Origin: Enoplolaimus lenunculus
Lineage: Eukaryota > Nematoda > Enoplea > Enoplida > Thoracostomopsidae
Direction of reading: 5' to 3'
DNA: 64,000 nt
Assembly (NCBI GenBank): GCA_030248215.1
Contig: JASANG010000694.1
Span: 124,001 to 188,000, forward strand
Of this stretch, positions 34,141-46,500 are shown one piece after another. Every line of letters begins with the position of its first letter. Within the stretch, counting starts at the first letter, position 1. Made by a program: the position numbers and the translations under genes. The notes beneath the pieces were generated by a model, which was given only the letters and a program-made list of their open reading frames with translations, had not been told where the DNA came from and ran no database searches.

Positions 34141-34560
34141 CCCCTCTTACTTACTTACTTATCCCGTGCGCGCAACGCGCAGTACCCCCCTGACAGAGTC
34201 AGCTCCCCGAGAATTTCGAGTGCACCGTGTCGCCATACAGTGCACCGAAAACTCGGTTTGCTGTGTCGCGGCTCGCGCTTCGCGACTGAAAAACCGGAGA
34301 AAATCGAAACTGAAACTGAAATTTGCAGCCGTGCACTGCGTTTATATACCTCTCTCGCTCAGCGCACAGCCAATGAAATTCTGAGCAAAGCAGGCGCGGT
34401 TTGAGCTATGTGATTGGTTAAAAATAGTACAGTTGCAAAGAGCCAATGAAATTTCACACAAGGCAGACGCAGCGAAGCCACGTGATTGGCTGACAAAACC
34501 CAGGTTGCGGGAACCAATGAGAAAACGTAAACAACTTGGTTAGGCGGCCTCTGGTTGGCT
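34141..34560 (-). promoter_or_regulatory. LTR promoter and splice-donor block (left LTR)
   Basis: Read on the minus strand: six CCAAT-type cores in both orientations between 34,560 and 34,370, then GGTATATAAACGCAG (TATA box) at about 34,350-34,336, which predicts a start near 34,310. About 150 nt further lies ATAAGTAAGTAAGTAAG (34,162-34,146), a strong splice-donor-like series. The right LTR repeats the block at about 50,408-50,825, where it would act as the real 5' promoter. Confidence 0.5.
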
Positions 34561-35339
34561 GTACGGGTTTACACGCAATCTTAACACTCCTAACCGAGGG
34601 GTGGGTCGATAAGATTAGATTTAAGCGGTGTGGCCGAGGGGCAGGTAGCAACCTCTAACGTTGTGGGCCGGGCCGACTGGGTTGGACAACTCCCTCAGAG
34701 TACTGGTACGCGCGCGGAGTTTTTCACTTAGATTGTCCATTTCCGCGTACAGGGCCTATCTCACGGTCAATAATTAGAGCACCAGGTTACAATACAAAAC
34801 AGAGTATAAAAATTAAAGGCACGACAAAAAAAATAGAAAACACAAAAACCAAACGAGATGTGCCAAAATCCAGTAAAACTAGAGAGCGGGACCTATGTCA
34901 TAAGCGGCCAGGTTATTTAGTCAACCAAAATTCACCACTACTACTCTAGCGGCTAGCATGTGCCTACAGCCCTAGAATTTCTTTTGCCAGACCAGCTAAC
35001 GTACGTAGACTGTACTAAGGTGTCACAAGTTCAAAATTCACTGGGGTTTCCTACCCAACCTGGCCAACAAAACGATAATATAAACACGAAAGCACGAACG
35101 ATAAGGCAAACGGATACAAGGCGTACACAGTTAAACGTCACAAATCCGTACACTCATAATCCCTGGTAAGGTGTCGAGACAGTCTCAAGAAAAATTGCTG
35201 TGCCATCCCTGAAGTGCTTACACTATGACTTTAGCCTAACTCAAGGGACACACACCCAAGACACTCTTAGTCGATTCAGAGAGTCCGCCAAAATTACGGG
35301 CCTTGAGCTAGCCATAACTTTTCGAGTATCGGTTTCCGA

Positions 35340-36230
35340 ACAGCGGTCAGGGTGGTTTTATTGCTCATTGCGATGCGCCGGACCCGATAGGACCAGTCCC
35401 AACCCTAGATTCCGGAAAACGTGATTTTGCATTTTTGGACTGGGGATCCGTAACGTGTTACACGTAAAATTTCGAAAACTTCAAGTGCTAGTAACTTCTT
35501 AACGATTGGTCCCAGACCCCGAGTCAGGGTATTTTTCTTGTTCAGCGTGAAAAGCTGCGTCGACTGATTCCAATCTCGATACTTAATTCCAAAATTTGCA
35601 TTTTTGCATTTTTCGACCTCGGATCCGTAAATTTTTACACGCTAAATTTCGGAAACTATGGATACCTCTAACTCTTGAACGAATGACTTCCGACCCCCAG
35701 TCAGGGTATTTTTCTCACTCAGCTCGGCGAGCTCTATCGATTGGTATGGGTTTCAACAGCAGATTCCGGAAATCGCATTTTTGCATTTTTCGCCCCTAGA
35801 ATCCGTAACTGCGCATATAAAATGCTGAAAGTTCGAAAGCCCATAACTTTTGAACGAGAGGTCGGGGACCCCAAGTCAGGGTGGTTTTATTACTCAGCTC
35901 GATGAGCTGCGTCGAATGATATGGGTCTCGACCTCCGATTCCGAAATTCGTGTTTTTGCATTTTTCCACCCTAGGATCCGTAAAATTTGCACACACATTT
36001 TCAAAAGTTCGAGGGGCCATAACTCCCGAGAAGATGATCGCAGACCCAAGGTCAGGGTATTTTTATTGCTCAGCGCAGGGAGGTCTAGCAATTGGTATAG
36101 GTTTCCCCAGCCTACCTGAGAATTCCTGTTTTGACATTTTTCACTCCCGGATCCGCACAATGCCACACACACAAAATCTCAAACTTAGGTCGGGCGGGAT
36201 TCCTGAACTATCCGTCTCCGATCCGTGGTC
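35340..36230. repeat. ~176-bp tandem repeat in the LTR U3
   Basis: Five to six units spaced at 176 bp share GTCAGGGTATTTTT, a GCTCAG...GAGCT block, ATTTTTGCATTTTTCG and GGATCCGTAA. The same array is at 51,580-52,470 in the other LTR. In minus orientation it lies upstream of the promoter and could serve as an enhancer array (inference). Confidence 0.7.
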
Positions 36231-38490
36231 AGGGTTATTATCCGTCCCGTCGGGTTGTCGGTGTTACACCTCGCAATGCAGGTCTTCACAACCTCTAGAT
36301 ACCCCGGGGTCGTAGAAACTGAACACTAAACACAACCCCTTAACTGCAAATACCAAATGTAACAAGTATAAGGGGAATGCCAGCGACAAGCCGTAGCATA
36401 TTCTATGGGGAGTCTCTGCGCGTAGTCACTCGCTCTCAGAATTTAGCACCCGGCGCCCTCGAGTCCTGATTTGTCGCGGCAACAAGCCAGAAAGCCGTCA
36501 TGAATTTTGTTCCCTTAACTGACCCCTCTCTCAATCCAAAACCTCGAAACGCCGTCTCATTTAAACTCAAAATAAATTGCTCAACAATGTTATAGTGAAA
36601 CTCAAAGCCTACTTGCGGGCCGCTACCTTTCAAGTGCTACTCAAGCCGATCGAACGTTACATATATCTTTTAAAATCCTTACGTACGTTGGTCGTTAATT
36701 ACCCTGTTTAACGGTCGTAAACGCTAAAACGTCGTCTCAAACTGCATTCCTAGCCTGTGTAAATCTTGCAATTTCAAAATATCACGCGTAATACTGAGAC
36801 AAGAAAAAGTGAGATAAAAACAAACTAGGGCTACATTGAGACGTAGACTAACTCTTAACGCACAGTTTGGATGTCACCTAGTGAATACTTACACAAAGCC
36901 GTGAATATCCTAAAGTAGTACAAGTTTGAGCAGTTGAGCGCCAGTCAGGGGGCACTCTACGTAGGGTTACGTAATTCGGCTAATTGAGTGATCGGTTAAC
37001 CCGCGAATATCCATGTACAAAAACAACTTATACACACATATATAGAAAAGACCATATTCAGTTACATACATAAAAATATGCGTAGGTCCCCTTTGATATT
37101 TTCTCGACTAGCCATTCTGCCCCGTTTTTGATTCTACCCGTCCTCTACACAAATCTATTTGTGCGTTGTCAGACGCTGATAATTAGTGTTATAGAATTCG
37201 CTTCGCAGTTACAAAAGCAGCACGCTATTGGCGATAACTTAGGGGTCATTAAGCGACGTTGGAGAGACACTAGGTAAAGTTCGCATGAGGCAAAAAAATG
37301 ACGAAACAGATACGTATATAGTAGGAACAATTAACACACTCAGTACAAAAATTATAGAAATTGTAACAACGGTAATAGCACGCGATAACGGCAGCAACAA
37401 CACTAATAGCAATTCCAAAATAGTATGCAGTGGTCACAGAGCCATGATTGCGGAATTAGAAAGTGTCGTGTCCCTGACACCTCTTAGAATTTTTATTTGG
37501 GTATTTTGTGCTATCCCTTATCTCTGGAAGGTTAATAGCCCTCCAATTCTAGCTTCTCTTTAAGCGGAACTTATCAGCACTTCAAAGCATTCCTATTTAA
37601 AGGGGAACTCCCCGTTTCCTACGTTTAGGCCAAGTTTCCACCAATATAGACGACACCAGGACAACAGCGACATTGAAAAATATATATGTACATACGTATG
37701 TAAACTCTGTGAAGCTACGCAAACTTAAGGCACAAACACAAAAATACGCGAGGTAACAAATAAAGAGATGTGGTGGCAGACGCAGGCTGCACCCAGCTAT
37801 TGTAGAGCGCTAGCGTTGCGCATACGTAAGTACACCAAAGTTGAAAGCTGGGTTACAGGGACGTGATCCGCTCAGGCTCAGGCTTCTGACATACCAAGAT
37901 TCAACGTTGCCTAGACCAATTATACGCTAATATATGCTAATACAGCTTGCAGAATTACAGCGTGTTTTTCCAATTGCGTGTTTTTTCCTGAATTCCTAAC
38001 GTACATGTATGCGACACCTTCTCCTTCTCTTAAAATTTTAATTTTGGCAGTTTGTGTCGACCCTTATCTCCTGAACGGTACGTCCCTGTGCCTACGCTGC
38101 AACCGTTAAATCCATAGCACTGACACTGTTGCTAGGCTCAAGCCTAACTCTAAGGGAGGGAGCGCAGTATTGTTTTATACCGCATAATGAGCGCAAAAAT
38201 TCTTTAGGTATAGCCTAATTGTCTGGGGCCGGAAGTTTGAATGTGGGTAATCCTACAGTGTCAGTGCGATCAATGAAAAAGGAGGTAATCCCAGGCCAGA
38301 AGTACCTCGGCCCATAGGTACCTCCAACTGCTATACAGCAGAGAGCGACTGAGCCTCCTGGGATTCCTCAGCGTTATTATCACTATACTCTACGCACGAA
38401 AAAATGTCCCCGCACAGCCCAACAACCAAACCCACCCAACCCACACACCCCCCAAAAAAAACCCACCTTATTGTTTGCGCGGTGCCGCCA

Positions 38491-40050
38491 CTATACCAAC
38501 GCTGCCGCGAGTTCCATAATCCGCGCCCGGATGATAGGATTGTCCGGAACCTCGATTCCCATTGCCTCCAATACTGCCAAGGGGTTTCCAGAGTCCTCGC
38601 GATCACCCTCCCTTGGCGGTCCAGCCTCTTCCCTGCGTCGCCTTTGCAGCTCCTCCACCCGCTCGCTCTGTGTAAGTTGCATCGGGGCGAGTGGATGACC
38701 ATCAGGCAAGGTCGGCGGATTAGCTGGAAGAGGGGCGGGAGTCAACTGGAGATGGCGGAGGTCCCGGCTGAATGGGGCGTCGAGCATCTTCCGCATTTTC
38801 TGGACCAGTGGTGGTAAAGGCAATGGTCCTCCGGTGAGCAGACAGCGCTCAGCGAGCTCATGTTCGGTGATGTTGTGGAAGTGGTGGGTCAGGTAGCGGT
38901 GGTAAAGGTACGGGGCTTTAGTAGAATAAAACCCGATCATCGCTGCGTAACCCTCCACGACTACACGAGCATTGTTGGAGAGCTCGCTGAGGGGCATCAG
39001 CGGGAGCAGGGTGACGCGCGGGTTAGATTGGCACTCCCTCGCAAGCTCAGAGACGTGCGCGTGTACCATGCGCGCCACGGTGTCGGGATTCGAATAGTCG
39101 GCCAAAAGTTCTTCGAAGGGTCGACCACGGAGTGCTCCCACCTGCTCGTAGTAGTACCCACCATCGCTCCTCGGATCGGTAGTGTGCCTGGTCCATGGAA
39201 AAAGGGAATGGTAGCCGCCGCAGATTGTGATGCGGACCACCAACGGCGTAGTTACCAACCGTGCGATTCGGCAGAGCATCGGAATGTCGGCACCCGGGAA
39301 CGCGATGACAGCGACATCCGGGTGGCCGTAATATTCCGCCCATAAGGGAAAGGCCGATTCATCGCCGACGATGATGTGACGCCGGTAGTATTGGTGCCCG
39401 TGATTGAAGTGCCGCGCAAGGTCCTCAATGGCGCGGCCGGCGAAGTTGGTGTAGGTTGTGACGAGCTCCAGAGTATTCTGGACCCCGTAGACGTCTTCGC
39501 CAATGCCGAGCGCAGGATCCCAGGGGTCACAATAAAGGACCTGGTGCCCTGAAATCCCACGAAGATGTTCCCGCATCCCCGGAGCAACAAACTTGTGGTA
39601 TGTTAAGGCATACACAAGCGGCTCTAACATCGTCTCGCGTCCAAAGCGATGAAACGTGTCACGGGGAGGCGGGATGCCAATACAAACGTATTGTCGGCAT
39701 TCTGGCGCCGTCGCCTTCATCCAGCTGGCGACAGCGCTGTCGTCGTGACGTATGAAGTGCCACGCGGCGCCGAGTGCCTGGATCATGCACCAAGCCGCGC
39801 CCAGTGGGGTATGAAAAGCCAACCCCACAAAGAGTAGGCTGAGGACCTGCGCGGTGCCAGGTATCGCTGTTATCCGTAGGGCAGGGCGTGTGTCGTTGCG
39901 AGGGACCGGGGGGCCAAAATACACGCTGAGAGGATAATCGGAGACGGGGCCGTCGCCATAAACCTCGGGGCGGTGCTGGGATTGGCTTTCTTCACTGTAG
40001 CCATCGTCACCCCCATCTTCAGCGTTGTTGTACCCGCGGAAATCTGCCAT
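38491..40050 (-). CDS. 519-residue protein of the giant LTR element (SGNH-like?)
   Basis: The single long frame of the element runs on its sense strand, is GC-rich compared with the flanks and looks whole. It has an acidic N-terminus (about 45 residues), a middle domain and a charged, Pro-rich C-terminal 100 residues with a VEELQRRRREE helix. The stretch HIIVGDESAFPL, AVIAFPGADIPML, VVRITICGGYHSL and VTLLPLMPLSEL (residues roughly 220-350) has the order of blocks of SGNH/GDSL-type folds: GDS-like strand, PGA turn, GGxxH-like strand. The match is by eye and moderate at best. It is not a recognisable reverse transcriptase, integrase or zinc-knuckle Gag. It may be a Gag-like or accessory protein. 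Confidence 0.6.
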   Translation of the reverse strand: MADFRGYNNAEDGGDDGYSEESQSQHRPEVYGDGPVSDYPLSVYFGPPVPRNDTRPALRITAIPGTAQVLSLLFVGLAFHTPLGAAWCMIQALGAAWHFIRHDDSAVASWMKATAPECRQYVCIGIPPPRDTFHRFGRETMLEPLVYALTYHKFVAPGMREHLRGISGHQVLYCDPWDPALGIGEDVYGVQNTLELVTTYTNFAGRAIEDLARHFNHGHQYYRRHIIVGDESAFPLWAEYYGHPDVAVIAFPGADIPMLCRIARLVTTPLVVRITICGGYHSLFPWTRHTTDPRSDGGYYYEQVGALRGRPFEELLADYSNPDTVARMVHAHVSELARECQSNPRVTLLPLMPLSELSNNARVVVEGYAAMIGFYSTKAPYLYHRYLTHHFHNITEHELAERCLLTGGPLPLPPLVQKMRKMLDAPFSRDLRHLQLTPAPLPANPPTLPDGHPLAPMQLTQSERVEELQRRRREEAGPPREGDREDSGNPLAVLEAMGIEVPDNPIIRARIMELAAALV

Positions 40051-40450
40051 GGCCCTGTCGTTGTTGTTGTTTTTGGCGATGTTGTTGTTGGTCGTGTCAG
40101 TGGTTGCAGTGGCTGACGCGGCTGGTTGATGCTGTTGTAGTGATCGTCTCTGACGGTCGTTGCTGTTGTAGCTGTTGCGCTATGGTTGTTGACGGTGCTG
40201 TTCTATTGCCGAGAGCGTTGCCGTCGCGGTGACTGTTGTTGCTGCGGTTGTTGCTGTTGCGAGTGTTGTTGCTATAGCGGCCGTAGTTGCCGCTGTAGCT
40301 GCGGTTAGTGTGGTTGTTGTTGTTGTTGCCTCTGGTATTGTTTTGTGCGGCGATTGTTGCTGCTGGCTTTGCTGCTGATGTTGTTGCGGTTCCTGTCCTT
40401 GCTGCAACTTCTAAGTCATGGTCACACACAAGAAATAAGAAGTACGTAAA
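40051..40450 (-). other. CAA/CAG-rich leader of the 519-residue frame
   Basis: On the minus strand the 350 nt before the ATG consist largely of CAACAA, CAGCAA and GCAACA triplets with few T residues, so the RNA would be unstructured, as in efficient leaders. It is open in one frame (40,097-40,501), but that reading is low-complexity Asn/Thr/Ala/Gln. A splice-acceptor-like CTTCTTATTTCTTGTGTGTG...CTTAG lies just upstream (about 40,450-40,413) and could receive the LTR donor (inference). Confidence 0.4.
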
Positions 40451-40501
40451 CATGGGCATGGGCACATGCGATAACACAATCTTTATGGGGAAGTATCTCA
40501 C

Positions 40502-43500
40502 ACGAGACTCGGCTACGGGTATTGTGACCCGAGGCCGAATGCAATAACTCTATATATCAAATGGGTATTACCAACGTTTCGCAACTCTGGCTATCCAAAA
40601 TAAAAGCTCTAGGGTCGCTGCAGGATTAATGTCAACACTTGGCTCAGGACCTAGGTTTGTTACACGCGTTATTTGAATACAGCCCTAGGTCCCCAATACT
40701 ACCCATAACTCTTTGTGGGCCGGCGTAGCCACTTTGCTCAATTAGTCATTTCGTCTCCTTACTGTGGGTCATACATTTCGAAACAGGCCCAACTTCATGG
40801 TCGAGAGAGTTCTCGAGTAATTTTTCAGGTGTGCTGGGTAACTGGGGCGAGGTTCCGATTCTTTAAGGTTTCGGCACAACTTTCGTTTCAGGTTTAGATA
40901 CATGATTTGCTCGATGGACAGCATTATAACGCTAATAGTTTGATGTTACTCACAATTCTCGTTCAGCTTACTAGGTCCTTTTTGCTTGCGAAAGTGTGAC
41001 CAGCTCAAGAGTTGTGCGACTGCAAGAGTCGCCTCCCAAAAACTGGTACTTTTCCAACTCTGAAGGGCTCCTTTGCACCGGGAGGGGTGCATGGGAATGA
41101 CCCGAGTTGGTTTGTTTGTAATCAGTTTTATGCAACCACGGCGAGCTGGATCAAATGGACCCGTCGGCCACTCTTCTTATGTGAAGTCGAATTATCTTTC
41201 TAACAAGCGCTGTAATTTAAGACTTTGCCTGCCACATATCAACTGTAATGCTCAACTAAAGTTCAGTTGAAAGGACTCATTAAAATTAACAGAGCGAACT
41301 CTGCTCACAAGACATACTGTTAGAGAGAAAGATCGTCACGGGTTTGTACCCGGCCTAGTCGAGCTTAGGCCTTTCGACAGGGTTCGGCGTCGGGACTCTG
41401 CATTAAGGTTCAGGCTTCAAGCGAGTCGTGGGTATTTAATGTTCAGCTCCTCTTCTGGTCATAGTGTCGGGCGTGTGCAGGTCCTGGATTCATGGTGTCT
41501 CCAGTGGGCCATGTAGGTTGGTAAACCATAACTGCGCATTAGACTTTGAGTAGACTTGGTGTTTGAGTATTTTTAGACTCATTGCTCCTCGAATGGCGGG
41601 GTACACGCTTAATCAGTAAATTTTTAGCAATCCCGAGGGGCACCCGTGCCAACATGAGACTGAGAGGATAAAATTTATGGTGCATGACGTTCTCTAAACC
41701 TTGTTGAGATTCTACATTTTTGGGCTGCGTTTGCACAAGCCGATTTTCCAAATTAGGGGCTGGGGGGGCATATGCCTATGCAGGCTCTTAATCGGGTATG
41801 CGAATGTTCGTAATGACCGCCAAAAGGGCCATATTCCATGGGGATACGGCGGTGCGTAACGGTTCTGACATAATTCCCGCGTGATTGGGACGGCAAGGTG
41901 CATTTCGTTAGCGAGGGGTCTGAGTAATCGCTAAGAGGCATCCTGTCGCGCAAGTTCTAAGGACGCTGCATCCCTCCTGGGGCTCCTATACGGTTCGAAA
42001 TGTACCTCGTTCCGGTAAGGGGTTTCTTAGGCCTAGGTTGCTGCGGCTGCGAGAACCGCTTTCCAAAAAAAAGGTTTAAGCATCCAGCTTAAAAAGGGAC
42101 TCCTGAGCACAAAAGTGCAAGGCAAAAGCCCAGTGTCGGGTTTTGTACAATTAATATTTACATTTACCGAAGCCGGACCAAATGGGCTGTAAAACTAATT
42201 AGTTTTACATGGTCCATGAAGTATTTCGCTCCCAAGCGTTATACTTATGGTCGCTCCAGGTATGGGCATGTGTACTATTGTACACTACCTTGAGCCCCAA
42301 AGTTACGAGCGAGACCCAGCGTGGCCAGGTACAATGGCTTATAAAGGGACAGGGGACAGCGGGTGTTGAAACAGCGGAGCGGCGAGTACAAGAGATACTG
42401 GGGAAACCTAAACTCATGACTTAGGTGCTGTCTCCAGAGGGGCACGTCAATTTGTAAGGTATCCGGATGCAAGTCTGTGTGTTTCAGTACCCATAACTAA
42501 GGTAACCATGCGGTAGAGGCACTGCCTCAGGATGAGCTGAGATGCATTCCTCGAAAGGTTGTTCCTAGAGCGTTAAATGCTAAATTAACCAAGACAAAGG
42601 AATCTGCGGCCAACCCGAAGGTGTCCCCCACAGTGCAGGACTTGTAGGAAAGCATTTACCCTTAAGGTATATATGATTGGGGCAAGGCACTGAGGTTTAA
42701 GGGATTTTGGCATATCCTTATAGCCTGATTAGGTCCGGTCGGCTTGTGGTAAGGATAGCTTTGTCCGATTTAGGACGGTTTTTTGAAAACCGTTCGGCAA
42801 AAAGACAGCCCATGGCTTACAGGTCATGCTAGACAGGATGGCTGCTGGTGCTGACAGGATACCGTTTAGTTGGCACTTAAATGAGGTCCGAACTGATTGC
42901 CTCACAAGCGTTGTACCTAGAATCAACCCTTAAAATGTTGTATGGGGAGATTGTGGCATTCCTAAAATTTTAAGGTTTCCAAGTGTAACGGAAGTTATCG
43001 TCACGGAAACCGATGTCATCCCCTAGGCATGGGTTCCGGCTGGCCAGGGTGTCGGTGTAGGGGTATACTCTTCCCATAGTCAGATATAAGGTGCTTGCAG
43101 GGTGCGCTAGCGGGATGCCGTTCTCCACAAGGGTCGAAACTAACCCTGATGGGGTTTACCATGGCATTCTGACTAAATCCGTGATGCTACATGCTTGGAC
43201 CGGCACACCATGGTGAGTTAAGCATCGAATCGGAGACTTATTTTCCAGCATGTTTCCCAATTTATAGGTGGCGGGTGGGTTACTATGTAGGATCAGGGTC
43301 ATTCAAGCTTCGTTTGGGGTCCCGTCCGAGGGTTAGTCGGCGTAACAAATAGGTGTTTGCAACAGGGTATGTTTTTGGCGGGGTCTTTAATTATGGAGAC
43401 TGCCCTTCTCCTGGCGGTTTCAGACACCATTAGCATCAGATTGAACTGGGTTGTCATGTGTTGGGTGGGCCTGTGGCCACAGACTGGAGCGGCCGCAGGG

Positions 43501-46500
43501 ACCGCTTTGCAAAAAGGTCAATTCAACTGTACGGGTATCGAGATCTTGTCGCACGGTAGTGGACTCACCTCTTTATTTGACGATCACTTTCTGGTGGTCT
43601 TTCCGGCTAATCATCGAGGTGCCGGCTTTTTAGGTTAGGGTAAATTATCTGCCACACCAGCGCTACACTTGAAGAAAACCTGGCGTGAACCCTGGGTAAA
43701 ACCAAAATACGTGTGCATGCACATAGGCGTGAAAGTTTTTCGGAAAAGCCGAGTTTGTCTAAGTCAAACGTTGTCACTGTAGACACGAAGCCCTAAGAGC
43801 CCCCGGTGTCTACACCACTGCCCTTCCTTGCGGGAGTGGGGTGCCTAGCAGGTGAAATAAACTGTTAGGTTACCGTTTCTTACGACAACCGGGGCCGAAT
43901 TTGACCAAATTCCGTATCGGCGATAACACCGATTCCTATGGTGCTCGCGAGTTGTGCTATACCTCTCGAGTGTTCAGTACGTCTGAAAGAGCTCGCATCG
44001 GTATTAGGGAATATAACCTTGGGGTGTACCGCACGGCGGGAGGTGGGTCGTTAGGTCTATAACAGACGGAGCCTATCTAGCTCAATTGCTAGGGTGGGCT
44101 ATTCGCGGGATTGTATCGGTCCGGGACCGATTAGGGTACGTGGAGCTAGCCGGGTGGGTATTAGGCTTATAGCCTCCCGCCAAGGATAAAAGGGCCGAAT
44201 CGGTGGCCGCTTGTCAAAAAGAATTCCAACTAGAATCTCGCCAAAGTTGCGTCACGATATAGAGTGAGGCAACAAACCTATAAGGGGGAAGCCAGATTAT
44301 CTGGCACACAAGTGCTATACGTACCGGGTTTGTTATTACAACGAACGACGGTACCAAGAGAAATGCAGCAGCAAGAGGAAAAGAAAAATTTTAAGTCAAA
44401 AAGGGGCCAGGTGCGATCAGAGGGGCATACAGCGTCAAGGATCAAGGGATTGGCACAAAGCCGTGCTCTTGAGGTCATAGGGCGATAAGGTTCCGAATAT
44501 ACAATGGACCTAGTGCACTAACCAGGCCGGTAGAGTAATATATCCGGTGGGATAGGGAGCGAAATCTGGTGGGACGTGGGATAATGTCCCCGTCAAATCC
44601 ACGAGGCTGCGCGAATTGGGTTTTTATATTCAGGCGGGTCGCGCAGTTAGGACGAGAGCGCGACCAAGAGCTAGCGTTGGGTAAGCCATGCCTCTCCGCA
44701 CTCTATACTGGGTAGATCACAGATACAGGAATAGGTTTCTACGGCTCATAAGTTCCAACAAGCCGATAAATCATACGTTGCAAATAGAGTTCATATTCAA
44801 ATTCATATCCTACAGGAGTTCCGAGTCCAGATATTCAGTAGTACAAATGGTCTAAGCGATTCCCGAGATAATCAAGTCCAATTAGATTTCCAGAAAATTC
44901 ATTCCATGAGCCTAATTCATTAGAGCATACGTCAATTCAAAACTTTTTCGGTAGTATTGGTCGCCGGGTGACACTGTTTCGATTTGAGCCTGGTGTGGAG
45001 TTCGGGTCAAGCGGCTAAATTCAGGTCCTCGAGGACCATCCGAATCGTAAGAATAGGGAAAAGACTTTTAGTTAACTCACTAGGATAGTTCTTTATAGAA
45101 CTATGCGTTGCTTCTGTGCCGACATCTTAGGATCCTAGATAATTTTGGTTTTTAGTCGGACACCTACCCTCAACTCTTTTGGTTGGGGCCTGTGATTTGG
45201 GTTCAACACCCCTGGGGAATTCAAGGAACATTTTATGTCAATTCATTCATCATAAAAATTACAGTTCCCCATGGGAACACGGAGCTGCCCACCCCTACCG
45301 ACTGAGGGTGCGTTATCTCGTGACCCAATGGACCAACTGGGCTGACCGGTACTAACTCGGCACGTTTCCTACGTCCGGCTTTCCCCGGTACAGCTGATTC
45401 AAATATCATAATAACAAAGCAAATATTACGGCTCTACCGGTGTCAAGCGGTCCGAGTGGCTGCTAGGAATTTCAGATTGGGAACCGAAACCCTCAGAGCG
45501 CACAACCACCGAACGCGTTGAGCTTGGCCTTCAGGAAAATTTTTCTACGGTCACTTTCGGGTTGACAGGACTATTTTGCCTTGAAAACAATTTGTGCGGC
45601 TTAACATATGGGTAGCTACCCTTAGCTCGAGCCCAGGGTTTGCCAGTATGATTGGGACTGATTACATGTGGGTAATTCCAGTACCACCCTAGAACTATAG
45701 TTCCCACAGCAACAGTATCCCCATCCAACTTACGGAAAGATAATATCAAAAGATAATTTTGGTCGTCCTGCCCCTCCTCGGTTGTGCCGTCAAAATATTA
45801 ATAAGCAAATAACTAGGTTCATTCAAGCAGTCAATCCTTCCAAACGAGAAAATTTTATCCTAAACCACACCGCTACTGAAAAACTACGCACAGAAATTTA
45901 TGGGTTGGTGTGGCCTCAGAATCCTGCCTCCCGCACGATAGATTCCCCTAACTTCTCGAAACGGGACTGGCGAGAATTTCTGATGGGGGCCGAATTAACT
46001 GTGTGGTGACCCGTGGTTGCTCCTTTCCCGTGGTCACATCCTTTCACCCAGTTAATTGGGGTTATTTGGAAGAGAGGGTCGAGTTTTAGTCGTTCAGGGG
46101 CCAGCGACATCGTCCCCGAGGTTAAAATTAAGTTTCCAACCGGTGGTAAGTTGGAAACTCGACGCCCTCTTGTAATTTTCTAACGCTTCGACACGGTCCC
46201 TCCCTCAAAACATAGTCCCCGGTCAGCGGGTTGCGCACCCCACCCCCAGGGCACAAATACTTCGGGAAGGTTCCGAGTCCCCACGTGAGTTCAGTTTGTT
46301 CGCACTTGCACAATCGGTTCCAGGATCGCGCGCTCAAGTATCACAGCGTGTTCTTGCATTAACCGTATTCATGAGTGGCAACTTAGTTTAGTCGGGGGGG
46401 CGTCAATGGCTAGAATAAATTAAGGCACCGACTAATGGGATGTTAATAGGAGGTTCATAGCCGGGACTGGCTATAAACATAAGTTTCACTTTTCTCAATG

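Larger units (their letters stand above)
32575..37479 (-). repeat. 3' LTR of the giant element
   Basis: 4,905 bp with TG...CA ends. On the minus strand the order is a U3 of about 3.1 kb that includes a 176-bp tandem repeat (about 35,340-36,230), a CCAAT cluster (34,365-34,560), a TATA box (34,340-34,350) and then R/U5 of about 1.75 kb. Short open stretches within it are not convincing genes. Confidence 0.85.

Noticed and set aside
34166-34384. Small plus-strand frames in the LTR
   Set aside because: Short, without family resemblance, and in the promoter region on the other strand of the element.
43357-43638. 93-codon frame in the interior of the giant element
   Set aside because: Length is within chance for this composition and it has no recognisable motif.
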